A DNA stretch of 10,742 nucleotides from Candidatus Daviesbacteria bacterium RIFCSPLOWO2_02_FULL_41_8 (GCA_001777455.1 MFDZ01000055.1:32792-43533); one strand, 5' to 3'; counted from the stretch's first letter, positions 1 through 7,076 are shown. The notes: a model not told the origin generated them from the letters alone. Numbers and translations are program-made.

Positions 1-1
1 A

Positions 2-73
2 ACAGCCGCCCCGACTTTTTTTAACATCGCCAAACAGCTTTTCCTTTACTACAAAATTGCGCCTACTGAGTAG
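2..73 (+). CDS. ftsI: Penicillin-binding protein transpeptidase (FtsI/PBP2-like), C-terminal end only
   Basis: Only the last 23 codons and the TAG stop (71-73) are in the window. The peptide, TAAPTFFNIAKQLFLYYKIA followed by PTE, matches the usual C-terminus of class B penicillin-binding proteins, where an 'AAPVF..IA...L.Y..I.P' helix follows the transpeptidase domain. FtsI crosslinks septal peptidoglycan in partnership with FtsW. In canonical dcw clusters ftsI directly precedes murE, and murE starts 26 bases downstream here, which supports the call. The catalytic motifs (SxxK, SxN, KTG) lie outside the window, so identity rests on the tail and on context; another class B PBP such as a SpoVD or PBP2 type is possible. 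Confidence 0.78.
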   Translation, partial: TAAPTFFNIAKQLFLYYKIAPTE

Positions 74-83
74 GGAACGTTGT

Positions 84-91
84 TATATAAT
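84..91 (+). promoter_or_regulatory. Candidate -10 box for murE (possible leaderless start)
   Basis: TATATAAT at 84-91 contains a perfect TATAAT (86-91) in the 26-base gap between ftsI and murE. It ends 8 bases before the murE ATG, so initiation about 7 bases downstream would give an mRNA with almost no leader. No Shine-Dalgarno lies at a useful distance from this ATG, which fits. No good -35 hexamer is visible at 16-18 bases, and TG at 81-82 is only roughly placed for an extended -10. An AT-rich spacer could contain this by chance. Confidence 0.4.
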
Positions 92-99
92 AGCTTTCA

Positions 100-1302
100 A
101 TGAAGAGATTAATTAAAAGTTTATTTACTCAGCAAATGATTAATGATTTTTATCACTTGCCCATGGCTATCCTGGCTAATATTGTTTACAGCTCCCCCGC
201 CGGGAAACTGAAAGTAATCGGGGTGACCGGAACGGACGGTAAAACCACTACAGTTAATATGATCTACCGGATTTTAAAAGCAGCCGGGAAAAAGGTATCC
301 ATGATCTCAACTATTAATGCTCCGGGTTTTCACACAACTTCCCCCGGTCCTTTTACAATTCAAAAATTTGCCAAAGAATCGGTTAGAAATAGTGATGAAT
401 ACCTGGTTTTGGAAGTTACATCACACGCCCTAGATCAATTCCGGTTTTGGGGAATTAAATTTGATGTCGGAGTGGTGACCAACATTACACACGAACATTT
501 GGATTATCATCAGACTTTTGAAAATTATCAAAAAACCAAGCTTAAACTTTTGAAAAATGCCAGGAAGGCAGTAGTAAACAAAAAAATTAGGGAATATGAG
601 GATTTTAGGGTTTTCCGTGAGAAGGCAATCACATTTGGACTGGAGAAAGGGGATTTTAATCAGAAAGAACTAAAATTAAAGCTTAAAGTGCCCGGAGATT
701 ATAACATTGAAAACGCGTTGGCCGCCTTGGCAGTTGCATATGTTTTGGATATTGATAAGAACGTAGCTCAGACAGCTCTGGAAAATTTTGATGGTATAAA
801 CGGCAGGATGGAGGAGGTAAAAAATAAAAACGGCATCAGGATTTTTATTGATTTTGCCCATACGCCGAATGGCTTGGAACAAGCCTTAAAATCTTTGCGC
901 TCCCAGCTTTCCCGGACCGCGTCCGGGAGGCTACTGGCAATAATAGGCGCGGAAGGGGACAGGGACACCGGAAAAAGAGCGATGATGGGAGAAATTGCCC
1001 AAAAACTTGCAAATTTGGTTATTGTTACGGCAGTTGATCCCCGGGGACAGCTGGAAGTTATTAATAAGGATATTGCCGGCGGAGCCGTAAAGGCCGGGGC
1101 AAAAGAAGGCATAAATTTTTTTGTTATTAATGACAGGACAGAGGCGATTGAATTAGCCGTTAATAGACTGGCTAAAAAAGGAGATATAGTAGGGATTTTC
1201 GGCAAAGGGCACGAAACAACAATGAATTTAGACGGGAAAGAGGTTCCCTGGTCGGATAAAGAGACAGTGATAGAGGCACTCCAATCGTCATATGGATCAT
1301 AG
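100..1302 (+). CDS. murE: MurE-type Mur ligase lacking the N-terminal UDP-binding domain
   Basis: Cytoplasmic ATP-dependent ligase that adds the third residue (a diamino acid) to UDP-MurNAc-L-Ala-D-Glu. Visible motifs over 400 residues: P-loop GVTGTDGKTTT (41-51), EVTSHAL (105-111), TNITHEHLDYH (127-137), a likely carbamylated lysine K147 in YQKTK, YNIENALAA (201-209), GRMEEV (235-240), DFAHTPNGL (251-259), GAEGDRDTGKR (283-293) and GKGHE (368-372). These are MurE-specific rather than general Mur ligase features. The P-loop begins near residue 41 instead of about 110, so domain 1, which binds the UDP moiety, is essentially absent; family members are usually about 490 residues. The substrate motif DNPR of diaminopimelate enzymes reads VDPR (312-315), so the third amino acid is uncertain. 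A perfect palindrome lies inside the gene and encodes residues 271-277. The gene overlaps murB by 11 bases. Confidence 0.93.
   Translation: MKRLIKSLFTQQMINDFYHLPMAILANIVYSSPAGKLKVIGVTGTDGKTTTVNMIYRILKAAGKKVSMISTINAPGFHTTSPGPFTIQKFAKESVRNSDEYLVLEVTSHALDQFRFWGIKFDVGVVTNITHEHLDYHQTFENYQKTKLKLLKNARKAVVNKKIREYEDFRVFREKAITFGLEKGDFNQKELKLKLKVPGDYNIENALAALAVAYVLDIDKNVAQTALENFDGINGRMEEVKNKNGIRIFIDFAHTPNGLEQALKSLRSQLSRTASGRLLAIIGAEGDRDTGKRAMMGEIAQKLANLVIVTAVDPRGQLEVINKDIAGGAVKAGAKEGINFFVINDRTEAIELAVNRLAKKGDIVGIFGKGHETTMNLDGKEVPWSDKETVIEALQSSYGS
910..928 (+). repeat. Perfect 19-bp palindrome inside murE
   Basis: TCCCGGAC (910-917), spacer CGC, then GTCCGGGA (921-928): 8-bp perfect arms with a 3-base loop. 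It is GC-rich within a more AT-rich gene and encodes SRTASG plus the first base of the following Arg codon, just before the conserved strand leading to GAEGDRD. Other MurE proteins usually have a shorter connection here, so this looks like a small in-frame insertion in a surface loop. Whether it recurs elsewhere in the genome cannot be seen from this window. Confidence 0.6.
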
Positions 1303-1876
1303 ATACAAACTGATAGTAGACTCTTTCGGAAAAGACAGGTTTAAGTTTAATGAACCGCTAAAAGAGTATACTGCCTCCGGAGAAGGCGGCTCAGCCGGAT
1401 TGTTCTTTATCGCCTTTACAGAGGGGGAACTGATTAAAATAATCAGTATGTGCAGAGATTTAAAACTCCCCTTTTTCCTGTTCGGCACCGGCAGTAAGAT
1501 TATGATTTCCGACTCGGGACTTGGCGGGCTGGTAATCAAGAACCGGACCAAAGGCATCCAGACAGTTTCAGTAAAAGGTAAAGTGACTAAATTCGGAATA
1601 GGAGTTGAGGAAGCAATAGTAGAAGTTGAATCCGGGGTCAGCATAAAAAAGTGGGTTGAGTATTTGGATTCTCAGGAATTGGCAACATTAGGCTTTGAAA
1701 ATATCCCGGGCAGTATCGGAGGCAATCTTTTTTTAAACAGATTTTTGCAAAACCACGCAAAAAGTATTAAAGTATTAGATCTGGATTCAGAAGTTAGCCA
1801 AATAGCTGTTGAGAATTTAAGCCTAAAAAGGCATATAATAATATCAGCAGTATTTAGAATTAAAGCGAAAAAATAG
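1292..1876 (+). CDS. murB: Short MurB-like FAD-binding protein without the catalytic C-terminal domain
   Basis: Homologous to UDP-N-acetylenolpyruvoylglucosamine reductase, which reduces the MurA product to UDP-MurNAc using FAD and NADPH. Recognisable FAD-domain motifs: PLKEYTASGEGGSAG (22-36), FGTGSKIMISDSGLGGLVI (64-82), VESGV (112-116) and GFENIPGSIGG (134-144). At 194 residues it is about 100 short. The YRxSxFK segment carrying the catalytic Arg is missing, and so is domain III with the GSxFKNP serine proton donor and the late Glu. After IPGSIGG it keeps only the last strands (SIKVLDLDSE, HIIISAVFRIK) and stops. murA starts 14 bases on, so this is no recent frameshift with a downstream remnant. 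It may have another role, or domain III may be supplied elsewhere. The start overlaps the murE end by 11 bases, with a weak AGAGG (1272-1276) upstream. Confidence 0.85.
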   Translation: MDHRYKLIVDSFGKDRFKFNEPLKEYTASGEGGSAGLFFIAFTEGELIKIISMCRDLKLPFFLFGTGSKIMISDSGLGGLVIKNRTKGIQTVSVKGKVTKFGIGVEEAIVEVESGVSIKKWVEYLDSQELATLGFENIPGSIGGNLFLNRFLQNHAKSIKVLDLDSEVSQIAVENLSLKRHIIISAVFRIKAKK

Positions 1877-1881
1877 AAGGA
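1875..1881 (+). promoter_or_regulatory. Shine-Dalgarno site fixing the GTG start of murA
   Basis: AGAAGGA overlapping the murB stop codon lies 9 bases before the GTG at 1891. It is the best ribosome-binding site in the window and supports the GTG as the true start. Most other genes here have weak or no visible site. Confidence 0.7.
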
Positions 1882-1890
1882 TATAAAAAC

Positions 1891-3153
1891 GTGAAATATA
1901 TAATTAACGGCGGCTTGAAGCTTTCGGGAAAGGTCAGTGTTTCAGGCAATAAAAATTCAATATTTCCCTGTATCGGCGCAGCGCTTCTGACGGGGGAGGA
2001 AGTAGTTTTGGAAAATGTTTCGGATCTGGCGGATGTGGCGGTTTTGATAAAAATCCTGAAGAAATTGGGTGTAAGTGTAAAGAAGAATCACTCTGAAATT
2101 ATTATTAAAGCGGACAAAATTGCCCGTTTCAGCTTGCCGGAAGATTTGATGGTGGCGCTCCGGGGATCTATTGTATTGGTAGGGGCAATATTGGGCAGAC
2201 TGGGCAGAGTAAATTTTTATCATCCGGGAGGAGACATTATCGGCAGAAGAAGCATCATGACTCATCTGGCAGGGTTTAGCGGACTGGGAGTTAATTTTAA
2301 GAAAAGCAATCTTAAATATAGTCTGTTTGTTGCAGAAGACTCTTCCTTTAAAAAAGCGGAGATTTTTTTGCAGGAGGCATCCGTAACGGCAACCGAAAAT
2401 TTGATTTTGGCTTCGGTGTTAGGAGAGAGGCAAGTGTTATTGAAAAACTGCGCAAAAGAGCCGCACATCGGCGATCTTTGCCGGATGCTTCTGCAGATGG
2501 GCGCTAAGATCGAGGGAGTCGGAACAGATACCCTGGAAATTACAGGAGTAAAATTCCTGCGCGGAACCAGGTTCCGGATAGGAGCGGACTATATTGAAGC
2601 AGGCACTTATGCCGTTGCTGCTGCGGTCACAGGAGGTGAAATCGAAATTGAAGGAGTGGAGGAAGCTTTTTTGGGTCCGGTGTTCTTACCGCTTAAAAGC
2701 TTTGGTGTAAAAACAGAGGTTACTGAAAGGGGAGTAAAAGTTTTCCCGTCAAAACTGAAAGCTGTTGCAAAGCTGGTTACAAATATCTGGCCGGGATTCC
2801 CCACAGATTTTATGAGTGTGGCGATTGTTTTGGCAACTCAATCCAGGGGAGTAAGCTTATGCCATGACTGGATGTATGAAGGACGGATGTTTTTTGTTGA
2901 TAAGTTAATTACCATGGGCGCCAAAATTACGCTGGCCGATCCTCACCGAGTGTTGGTATTGGGGCCGGGCAGACTCCGCGGCAGAGTACTAGATACGCCC
3001 GATATCAGGGCAGGTATGGCTTTGGTGGTGGCGGCTCTTGCGGCAAAAGGCAAAAGTATAATTAATCAGGCAGAACTTATTGAAAGAGGTTATGCCGATG
3101 TTGCCCTAAAACTTAAAAAGCTGGGTGCTGATATAGAAAGAGTTGAAGATTAA
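1891..3153 (+). CDS. murA: UDP-N-acetylglucosamine 1-carboxyvinyltransferase with Asp at the catalytic Cys position
   Basis: First committed step of peptidoglycan synthesis: transfers enolpyruvate from phosphoenolpyruvate to UDP-GlcNAc in the cytoplasm. At 420 residues it is full length for the EPSP synthase fold. Conserved positions are present: K21 and N22 in SGNKNSIFP, R91 in ALRGS, R120 in PGGDIIGRR (112-120), EAGTY (236-240), PTDF (304-307; D306), R332 in GRMFF, DIRAG (371-375; R373) and IERGY (397-401; R399). The active-site loop reads PGGD where most bacteria have PGGC, placing Asp at residue 115. The same replacement occurs in mycobacterial and chlamydial MurA, which stay active and resist fosfomycin. 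The start is GTG with a good Shine-Dalgarno. Its place between murB and murF is unusual for a dcw cluster. Confidence 0.95.
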   Translation: MKYIINGGLKLSGKVSVSGNKNSIFPCIGAALLTGEEVVLENVSDLADVAVLIKILKKLGVSVKKNHSEIIIKADKIARFSLPEDLMVALRGSIVLVGAILGRLGRVNFYHPGGDIIGRRSIMTHLAGFSGLGVNFKKSNLKYSLFVAEDSSFKKAEIFLQEASVTATENLILASVLGERQVLLKNCAKEPHIGDLCRMLLQMGAKIEGVGTDTLEITGVKFLRGTRFRIGADYIEAGTYAVAAAVTGGEIEIEGVEEAFLGPVFLPLKSFGVKTEVTERGVKVFPSKLKAVAKLVTNIWPGFPTDFMSVAIVLATQSRGVSLCHDWMYEGRMFFVDKLITMGAKITLADPHRVLVLGPGRLRGRVLDTPDIRAGMALVVAALAAKGKSIINQAELIERGYADVALKLKKLGADIERVED

Positions 3154-3159
3154 CTTTTC

Positions 3160-4305
3160 ATGGATATTTTGAATAAACCGTTTCATCTTCTTCGGATTTA
3201 TCTGGTCAGACAATACGTTAAATTATATCCTGCGGAGATGTTTATAGGTATTGCCGGATCTGTCGGTAAAACTACCACTATTACCGCCTGCAGAGCAGTT
3301 TTATCACAAAAATACAAAACTATTTCAACTAAACCGAATCTTAACCCGGTTTTCAATATTCCTTCCACCCTTTTAAGAATAAATCCTTCCGTGAAGAAAG
3401 TCCTTTTGGAAATGGGCATTGAGCACAGGGGAGAAATGGATTTTTATCTGTCTTTGGTAAAACCAAAAACTGCAATTTTAACAAAAATTGCCCAAGTGCA
3501 TAGCGAAACTTTGGGTAACATTAATGAAATCTTGCAGGAAAAAAGCAAGCTGGTTGAAAGCTTAGACAAAGACGGAGCGGCAATACTAAACTGGGACGAC
3601 CCAAGCAGTAAGAAACTGGCGGAAAATTGCAAAGGCGGGGTTTTTTACTACGGCTTAGATTCCAAAAAGTGTACAGTTTGGGCCGGCAATATCAGAACAG
3701 AAAATTTTACAACATCATTTGAACTAAACTTAAGTGTGGAGCGGGTTAAAGTAGATTTACAACTTTTGGGACTGCATCAGGTTTACGCGGCACTGGCAGC
3801 CGCGCTTGTGGGGACAATTCACGGCATTCCTTTAACAAAAATTAAGATGGGGTTGGAAAAAATTCCGCCAACAGAACACTGTTTACAAGCAATCCCGGGC
3901 CCCAATCATTCAATCCTGCTGGACGATACATATAATAATTCACCGGCTGCGCTTGAGGTGGCTATAGATACACTCCTTTCGGTGCCGGCGAGGAGAAGAG
4001 TGTTGGTTTTAGGCGAGATGAGAGAGTTGGGGCAATATTCTGAAAAGCTGCACCGGCAAATAGCACAAAGAATCTATAAAGAAAAACTGGACCTTATTTT
4101 TCTGGGTCAGGGAGATGCACAAATCATAGCCGATGAACTGAGGAGCTTAGGTTTTTGGGAAGAAAGAATGGAAAGTAATTTGCAAAACTCAGAACTTGTT
4201 ACAAAACTCCTCAAGACCCTGGGAAAAGGAGATGTTTGTTTAATTAAAGGATCCAAAGCAGTAAGATTAGATGAGGTAGTAAAAAGGATAGCGAAAAAAA
4301 CATGA
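3160..4305 (+). CDS. murF: MurF-type Mur ligase lacking the N-terminal UDP-binding domain
   Basis: Ligase that adds the D-Ala-D-Ala dipeptide to the UDP-MurNAc-tripeptide. Motifs over 381 residues: P-loop GIAGSVGKTTT (30-40), LEMGIEHRGEM (83-93), a TKIAQVHSETLG segment (108-119) followed by EKSK (127-130), NWDDP (144-148), DDTYNNSPAAL (255-265), LGEMRELG (284-291) with H298, and LIKGSKAVRLDEVV (361-374). SVGKT, the DDTYNNSP motif and the KGS motif separate MurF from the other Mur ligases. As in the murE product, the P-loop is near residue 31 rather than about 105, so the UDP-binding domain 1 is missing (family about 450 residues). The Gly-Arg pair usual at the centre-to-C-terminal domain junction reads EHC (239-241). 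The ATG lies 6 bases after the murA stop without a clear Shine-Dalgarno. The TGA stop overlaps the mraY ATG. Confidence 0.93.
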   Translation: MDILNKPFHLLRIYLVRQYVKLYPAEMFIGIAGSVGKTTTITACRAVLSQKYKTISTKPNLNPVFNIPSTLLRINPSVKKVLLEMGIEHRGEMDFYLSLVKPKTAILTKIAQVHSETLGNINEILQEKSKLVESLDKDGAAILNWDDPSSKKLAENCKGGVFYYGLDSKKCTVWAGNIRTENFTTSFELNLSVERVKVDLQLLGLHQVYAALAAALVGTIHGIPLTKIKMGLEKIPPTEHCLQAIPGPNHSILLDDTYNNSPAALEVAIDTLLSVPARRRVLVLGEMRELGQYSEKLHRQIAQRIYKEKLDLIFLGQGDAQIIADELRSLGFWEERMESNLQNSELVTKLLKTLGKGDVCLIKGSKAVRLDEVVKRIAKKT

Positions 4306-5312
4306 CGCAACTGTTGGGACTGGTTCTTTTATCATTTGTTGTTACTTCTATTTTAATGGTGCCTTTTATTGATTTCCTTTTTTATCTAAAAAGGCGTTTT
4401 GAAAAAATTCAGCGGAAGAACAAAGGGGGATCCGAGACTCCGATACACGACCAGTTGATGAAGGGGGATATCGGCACTCCTTCGGGTGGGGGGATACTAC
4501 TGATTTTAATTCTGGTGATTTTAAGTTTGGGAATGTTCTTTTTTAATCGGCAGGTGGACAAAGTTAGTTTGGGGATCTTACTTTTTACCGTAGTCTCGTT
4601 CGGATCTTTAGGACTTGCCGATGACATTAAATTTATTATTACTAGAAGAAAAGGAAAATTTTTGGGACTGGGCAGAAAAAAGATGCTACTGATTCAATTC
4701 CTATTAGCTTCAGTTATTTCTGGTATGCTTTACTTTTTCGGGGGGATAGATAATTTATACATTTCCGGCCTGGGAAATTTTATTGTTTCTTTCTGGTATA
4801 TACCGATAGCTTCTTTTGTGATTGTATCCTTTGCTAATGCATATAATATTTCAGACGGATTGGATGGCTTATCTGCGGGACTTTTGCTGATTTGTTTAAT
4901 TGCCTTTTTGGCTCTTGCTTCTTCGAATCTGGATCTAACTTTGGCATCTTTTATCGGTATTTGGATCGGACTGCTTTTTGCCTTTCTTTATTTTAATGTC
5001 TGGCCTGCCAGGATTTTTTTAGGTGATGCCGGTGCTTTTGCATTCGGAGCCACCCTGGCTGTGGTCGGTCTTTTAACCGGCAAAACTTTGGCCATGGTAA
5101 TTATTGGCGGGATGTTTTTTATAATTATCTCCTCATCGGCAATTCAAATCCTTTCCAAGAAAATCCTAAAGAAAAAATTTTTTCCGGTTTCCCCCATTCA
5201 TATGTATTTTAAATATATCGGCTGGGAAGAACCGAAAATTGTAAGCAGGTTTTGGCTGGCAGGCGGAGTATTTGCTGTTTTGGGTTTATGGATAGCTTTG
5301 CTTTCAAGATGA
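4302..5312 (+). CDS. mraY: Phospho-N-acetylmuramoyl-pentapeptide transferase (lipid I synthase)
   Basis: Integral membrane enzyme that moves phospho-MurNAc-pentapeptide from UDP to undecaprenyl phosphate, giving lipid I. At 336 residues it is a usual length, with about ten hydrophobic segments. Motifs: GTPSGGGI (58-65; normally GTPTMGG), the Mg-binding DD pair (107-108), ANAYNISDGLDGLSAG (178-193), and FNVWPARIFLGDAGA (231-245) with catalytic-region Asp 242. The histidine-rich PIHHHFE motif of loop E reads PIHMYFKYIGWEE (298-310), so only the first His of the HHH triad remains. The start overlaps the murF stop as ATGA, and AAGGA sits 13 bases upstream (4284-4288), so translation is probably coupled. 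The end overlaps ftsW the same way. Confidence 0.95.
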   Translation: MTQLLGLVLLSFVVTSILMVPFIDFLFYLKRRFEKIQRKNKGGSETPIHDQLMKGDIGTPSGGGILLILILVILSLGMFFFNRQVDKVSLGILLFTVVSFGSLGLADDIKFIITRRKGKFLGLGRKKMLLIQFLLASVISGMLYFFGGIDNLYISGLGNFIVSFWYIPIASFVIVSFANAYNISDGLDGLSAGLLLICLIAFLALASSNLDLTLASFIGIWIGLLFAFLYFNVWPARIFLGDAGAFAFGATLAVVGLLTGKTLAMVIIGGMFFIIISSSAIQILSKKILKKKFFPVSPIHMYFKYIGWEEPKIVSRFWLAGGVFAVLGLWIALLSR

Positions 5313-6394
5313 TTCACTCTCTTCCGCAAAAACAACGCCTGGATTTTCCTTTGCTTTTTACGGTAGCAGCTTTGGTTATCTTCGGCCTGCTCATGGTTTA
5401 TGACTCCTCAGCCATTGCCGGTCTGAGGGATTTTAAAGATAGTCTGTATTACATCAGGCAGCAGCTCATGTGGGTTGTAGTGGGGGGAATTTCCATGCTC
5501 TTTTTTGCTCACTTCAACTACAAAAAATTTAAGGGTCTGGCAGTGCCGTTTTTCCTTTTTTCGCTGTTGCTTTTGCTGGCGGTTTTTATTCCGGGATTGG
5601 GAGTTTCCGGCGGAGGGGCGCACCGGTGGCTTCGTCTTGGCATGTTAACAGTGCAACCGGCCGAAATTATTAAATTGACAGGGGTCTTATATCTTGCCGT
5701 ACTGTTTGAAAAAAAGGTTAAACTGATCCCCTTTTTAATTCTTATCGGTGGACTGACCTTTATTACGGCGGTACTGCAAAGAGATTTAGGGTCATCGGCG
5801 GTCTTTGCGGCAACGGCAGTTGTTTTATACCTTGGTGCAGGGGGCTCACTTGTGTATTTTGCGATAGGCATACCTGTTGCCGTATCTGCTTTTTTGCTTT
5901 TAATTTTTACGTCCGCCTACAGAAGCAAAAGAGTTTTGGCATTTCTGGATCCGTTTTCCGATCCGCAGGGTTATACATATCATATTTCACAAGTTTTAAT
6001 AGCCCTCGGATCCGGCGGTCTGTTCGGTCTAGGATTGGGGCACTCCAGGCAGAAGTTTGAATATATTCCGGAGGTTAGCACGGATTCTATTTTTGGAATT
6101 GTCGGGGAGGAGCTGGGATTTTTAGGAGGAAGCTTGCTAATCGGGCTTTTTGTAATACTCCTGATAAGAGGGTTTAAAATTGCCGGGAGTTGTCAGGATA
6201 ATTTCGGCAGAATTTTAGCCATAGGTTTAATTTCATGGCTGGGGATTCAGGCCATTGTTAATCTTTCCTCTATGACGGCACTGATGCCGCTGACAGGAGT
6301 TCCTCTGCCTTTTATCTCGTACGGAGGCTCGGCGCTGGTGGCAAATCTGACGGCCGTCGGCATTTTACTTAATATATCAAAACAATCCTCGTAA
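5309..6394 (+). CDS. ftsW: SEDS-family peptidoglycan glycosyltransferase FtsW
   Basis: Polytopic membrane protein that polymerises lipid II at the septum with its partner class B PBP, here the ftsI-like gene at the left edge. It has 361 residues and about ten hydrophobic segments. SEDS motifs: GAHRWLRLGMLTVQPAEIIK (103-122), LQRDLGSS (156-163), FLDPFSDPQGYTYHISQVLIA (212-232), a GLGLGHSRQKFEYIPE loop (240-255), STDSIFGIVGEELGF (257-271) with Asp 259 as the probable catalytic Asp, and PLTGVPLPFISYGGSALVA (327-345). FtsW is preferred over RodA because of the dcw location; sequence alone cannot fully separate them. An in-frame ATG at 5252 exists, but ATG at 5309 is chosen because it makes an ATGA overlap with mraY and because the extra 19 residues resemble no SEDS N-terminus. 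It ends 11 bases from the convergent transporter pseudogene. Confidence 0.93.
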   Translation: MIHSLPQKQRLDFPLLFTVAALVIFGLLMVYDSSAIAGLRDFKDSLYYIRQQLMWVVVGGISMLFFAHFNYKKFKGLAVPFFLFSLLLLLAVFIPGLGVSGGGAHRWLRLGMLTVQPAEIIKLTGVLYLAVLFEKKVKLIPFLILIGGLTFITAVLQRDLGSSAVFAATAVVLYLGAGGSLVYFAIGIPVAVSAFLLLIFTSAYRSKRVLAFLDPFSDPQGYTYHISQVLIALGSGGLFGLGLGHSRQKFEYIPEVSTDSIFGIVGEELGFLGGSLLIGLFVILLIRGFKIAGSCQDNFGRILAIGLISWLGIQAIVNLSSMTALMPLTGVPLPFISYGGSALVANLTAVGILLNISKQSS

Positions 6395-6405
6395 AAAGAT
6401 TTCCA

Positions 6406-7013
6406 CTAAATGATCAATTTAAAGAATTTATACAGAAATGAAATAGCGTAGGAAAGTAAAATTAGTCCGAATAATTTTGACAGCAACAAAATATACCTGG
6501 AAGGTATTTTATGTTTGGTTAGACTAACTGCCATTACCATCACCAGATAAAAAAGTACTAAACCGAAAGCCAGGAAGAATAAATTTATTATGGCCGCTTT
6601 ATTTGACGTTCTGAAATATATGATCCAACTAGAGAAAGCCACAGCGCAATTGCCACCGGATTTGTAATGGCAATACTAAACCCCGCAAAAAAAGAATTTC
6701 GATCAAGCTTCTTGCCATTGTAGGATTTTTCAATATCCTCTTTTGTTAATTTAAAGGTACTAATTCCGATATAGCCAAGAATGAGAGTTCCGGTGATATA
6801 AAGCAGAATATTGGTTAATTTAAAGGTAAATAACTGACTGAGGCCGAAGTATATCAACAGTAAAACCAGGAAATTTCCCACGAATTCACCCAGGGAGAGC
6901 AGGAATCCTGAGAAAAATCCTTTTGTCAGAGTTCTTCTGATGATCTCAAAAAAAATAATTCCCGGAATGGCTCCGATTGAAATTCCGATCAAAGTGCTTT
7001 TAATAATATCCAT
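6406..7013 (-). pseudogene. LysE/RhtB-family transporter broken by a frameshift
   Basis: Two overlapping - strand reading frames together make one LysE-superfamily amino-acid exporter of about 200 residues, the family's normal size. The first (7013 to 6588) gives the N-terminus, with AIPGIIFFEIIRRTL, GFLLSLGEFVGN and FFAGFSIAITNPVAIALW, typical of LysE helices 1-4. The second (frame ending 6406) gives the last two or three helices, from SNKAAIINLFFLAFG to FLYKFFKLII. The frame changes near 6600-6612, after SYISER: one added base there would join SER to SNK and restore a continuous protein. There is no homopolymer at the site, so a real mutation is at least as likely as a read error. Members export amino acids or other small solutes; the substrate here is unknown. 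The gene lies tail to tail with ftsW and is unrelated to the wall genes. Confidence 0.8.
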
Positions 7014-7076
7014 AATATTAATATAGCATTCCTAAGATTTGATAAAAAGAAGCACGCATCAGTATGGATAGAGGAT

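Noticed and set aside
1..27. Possible divergent - strand gene start (ATG at 27 reading MLKKVGAAV)
   Set aside because: The + strand frame over 2-73 gives a convincing penicillin-binding protein C-terminus ending just before murE, which explains the same bases better.
768..1205. 145-codon open frame on the - strand inside murE
   Set aside because: It is a shadow of murE, which has family motifs throughout; the antisense peptide is low-complexity and shows no recognisable domain.
2562..2576. 15-base palindrome CGGAACC-A-GGTTCCG in murA
   Set aside because: It lies in a segment of normal MurA length with no sign of insertion, is short, and is not repeated in the window; chance is a sufficient explanation.
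5252..5308. Upstream ATG extending ftsW by 19 residues
   Set aside because: It would overlap mraY by 61 bases and add a Cys/Arg-rich stretch unlike SEDS N-termini; the ATGA overlap at 5309 is more natural.
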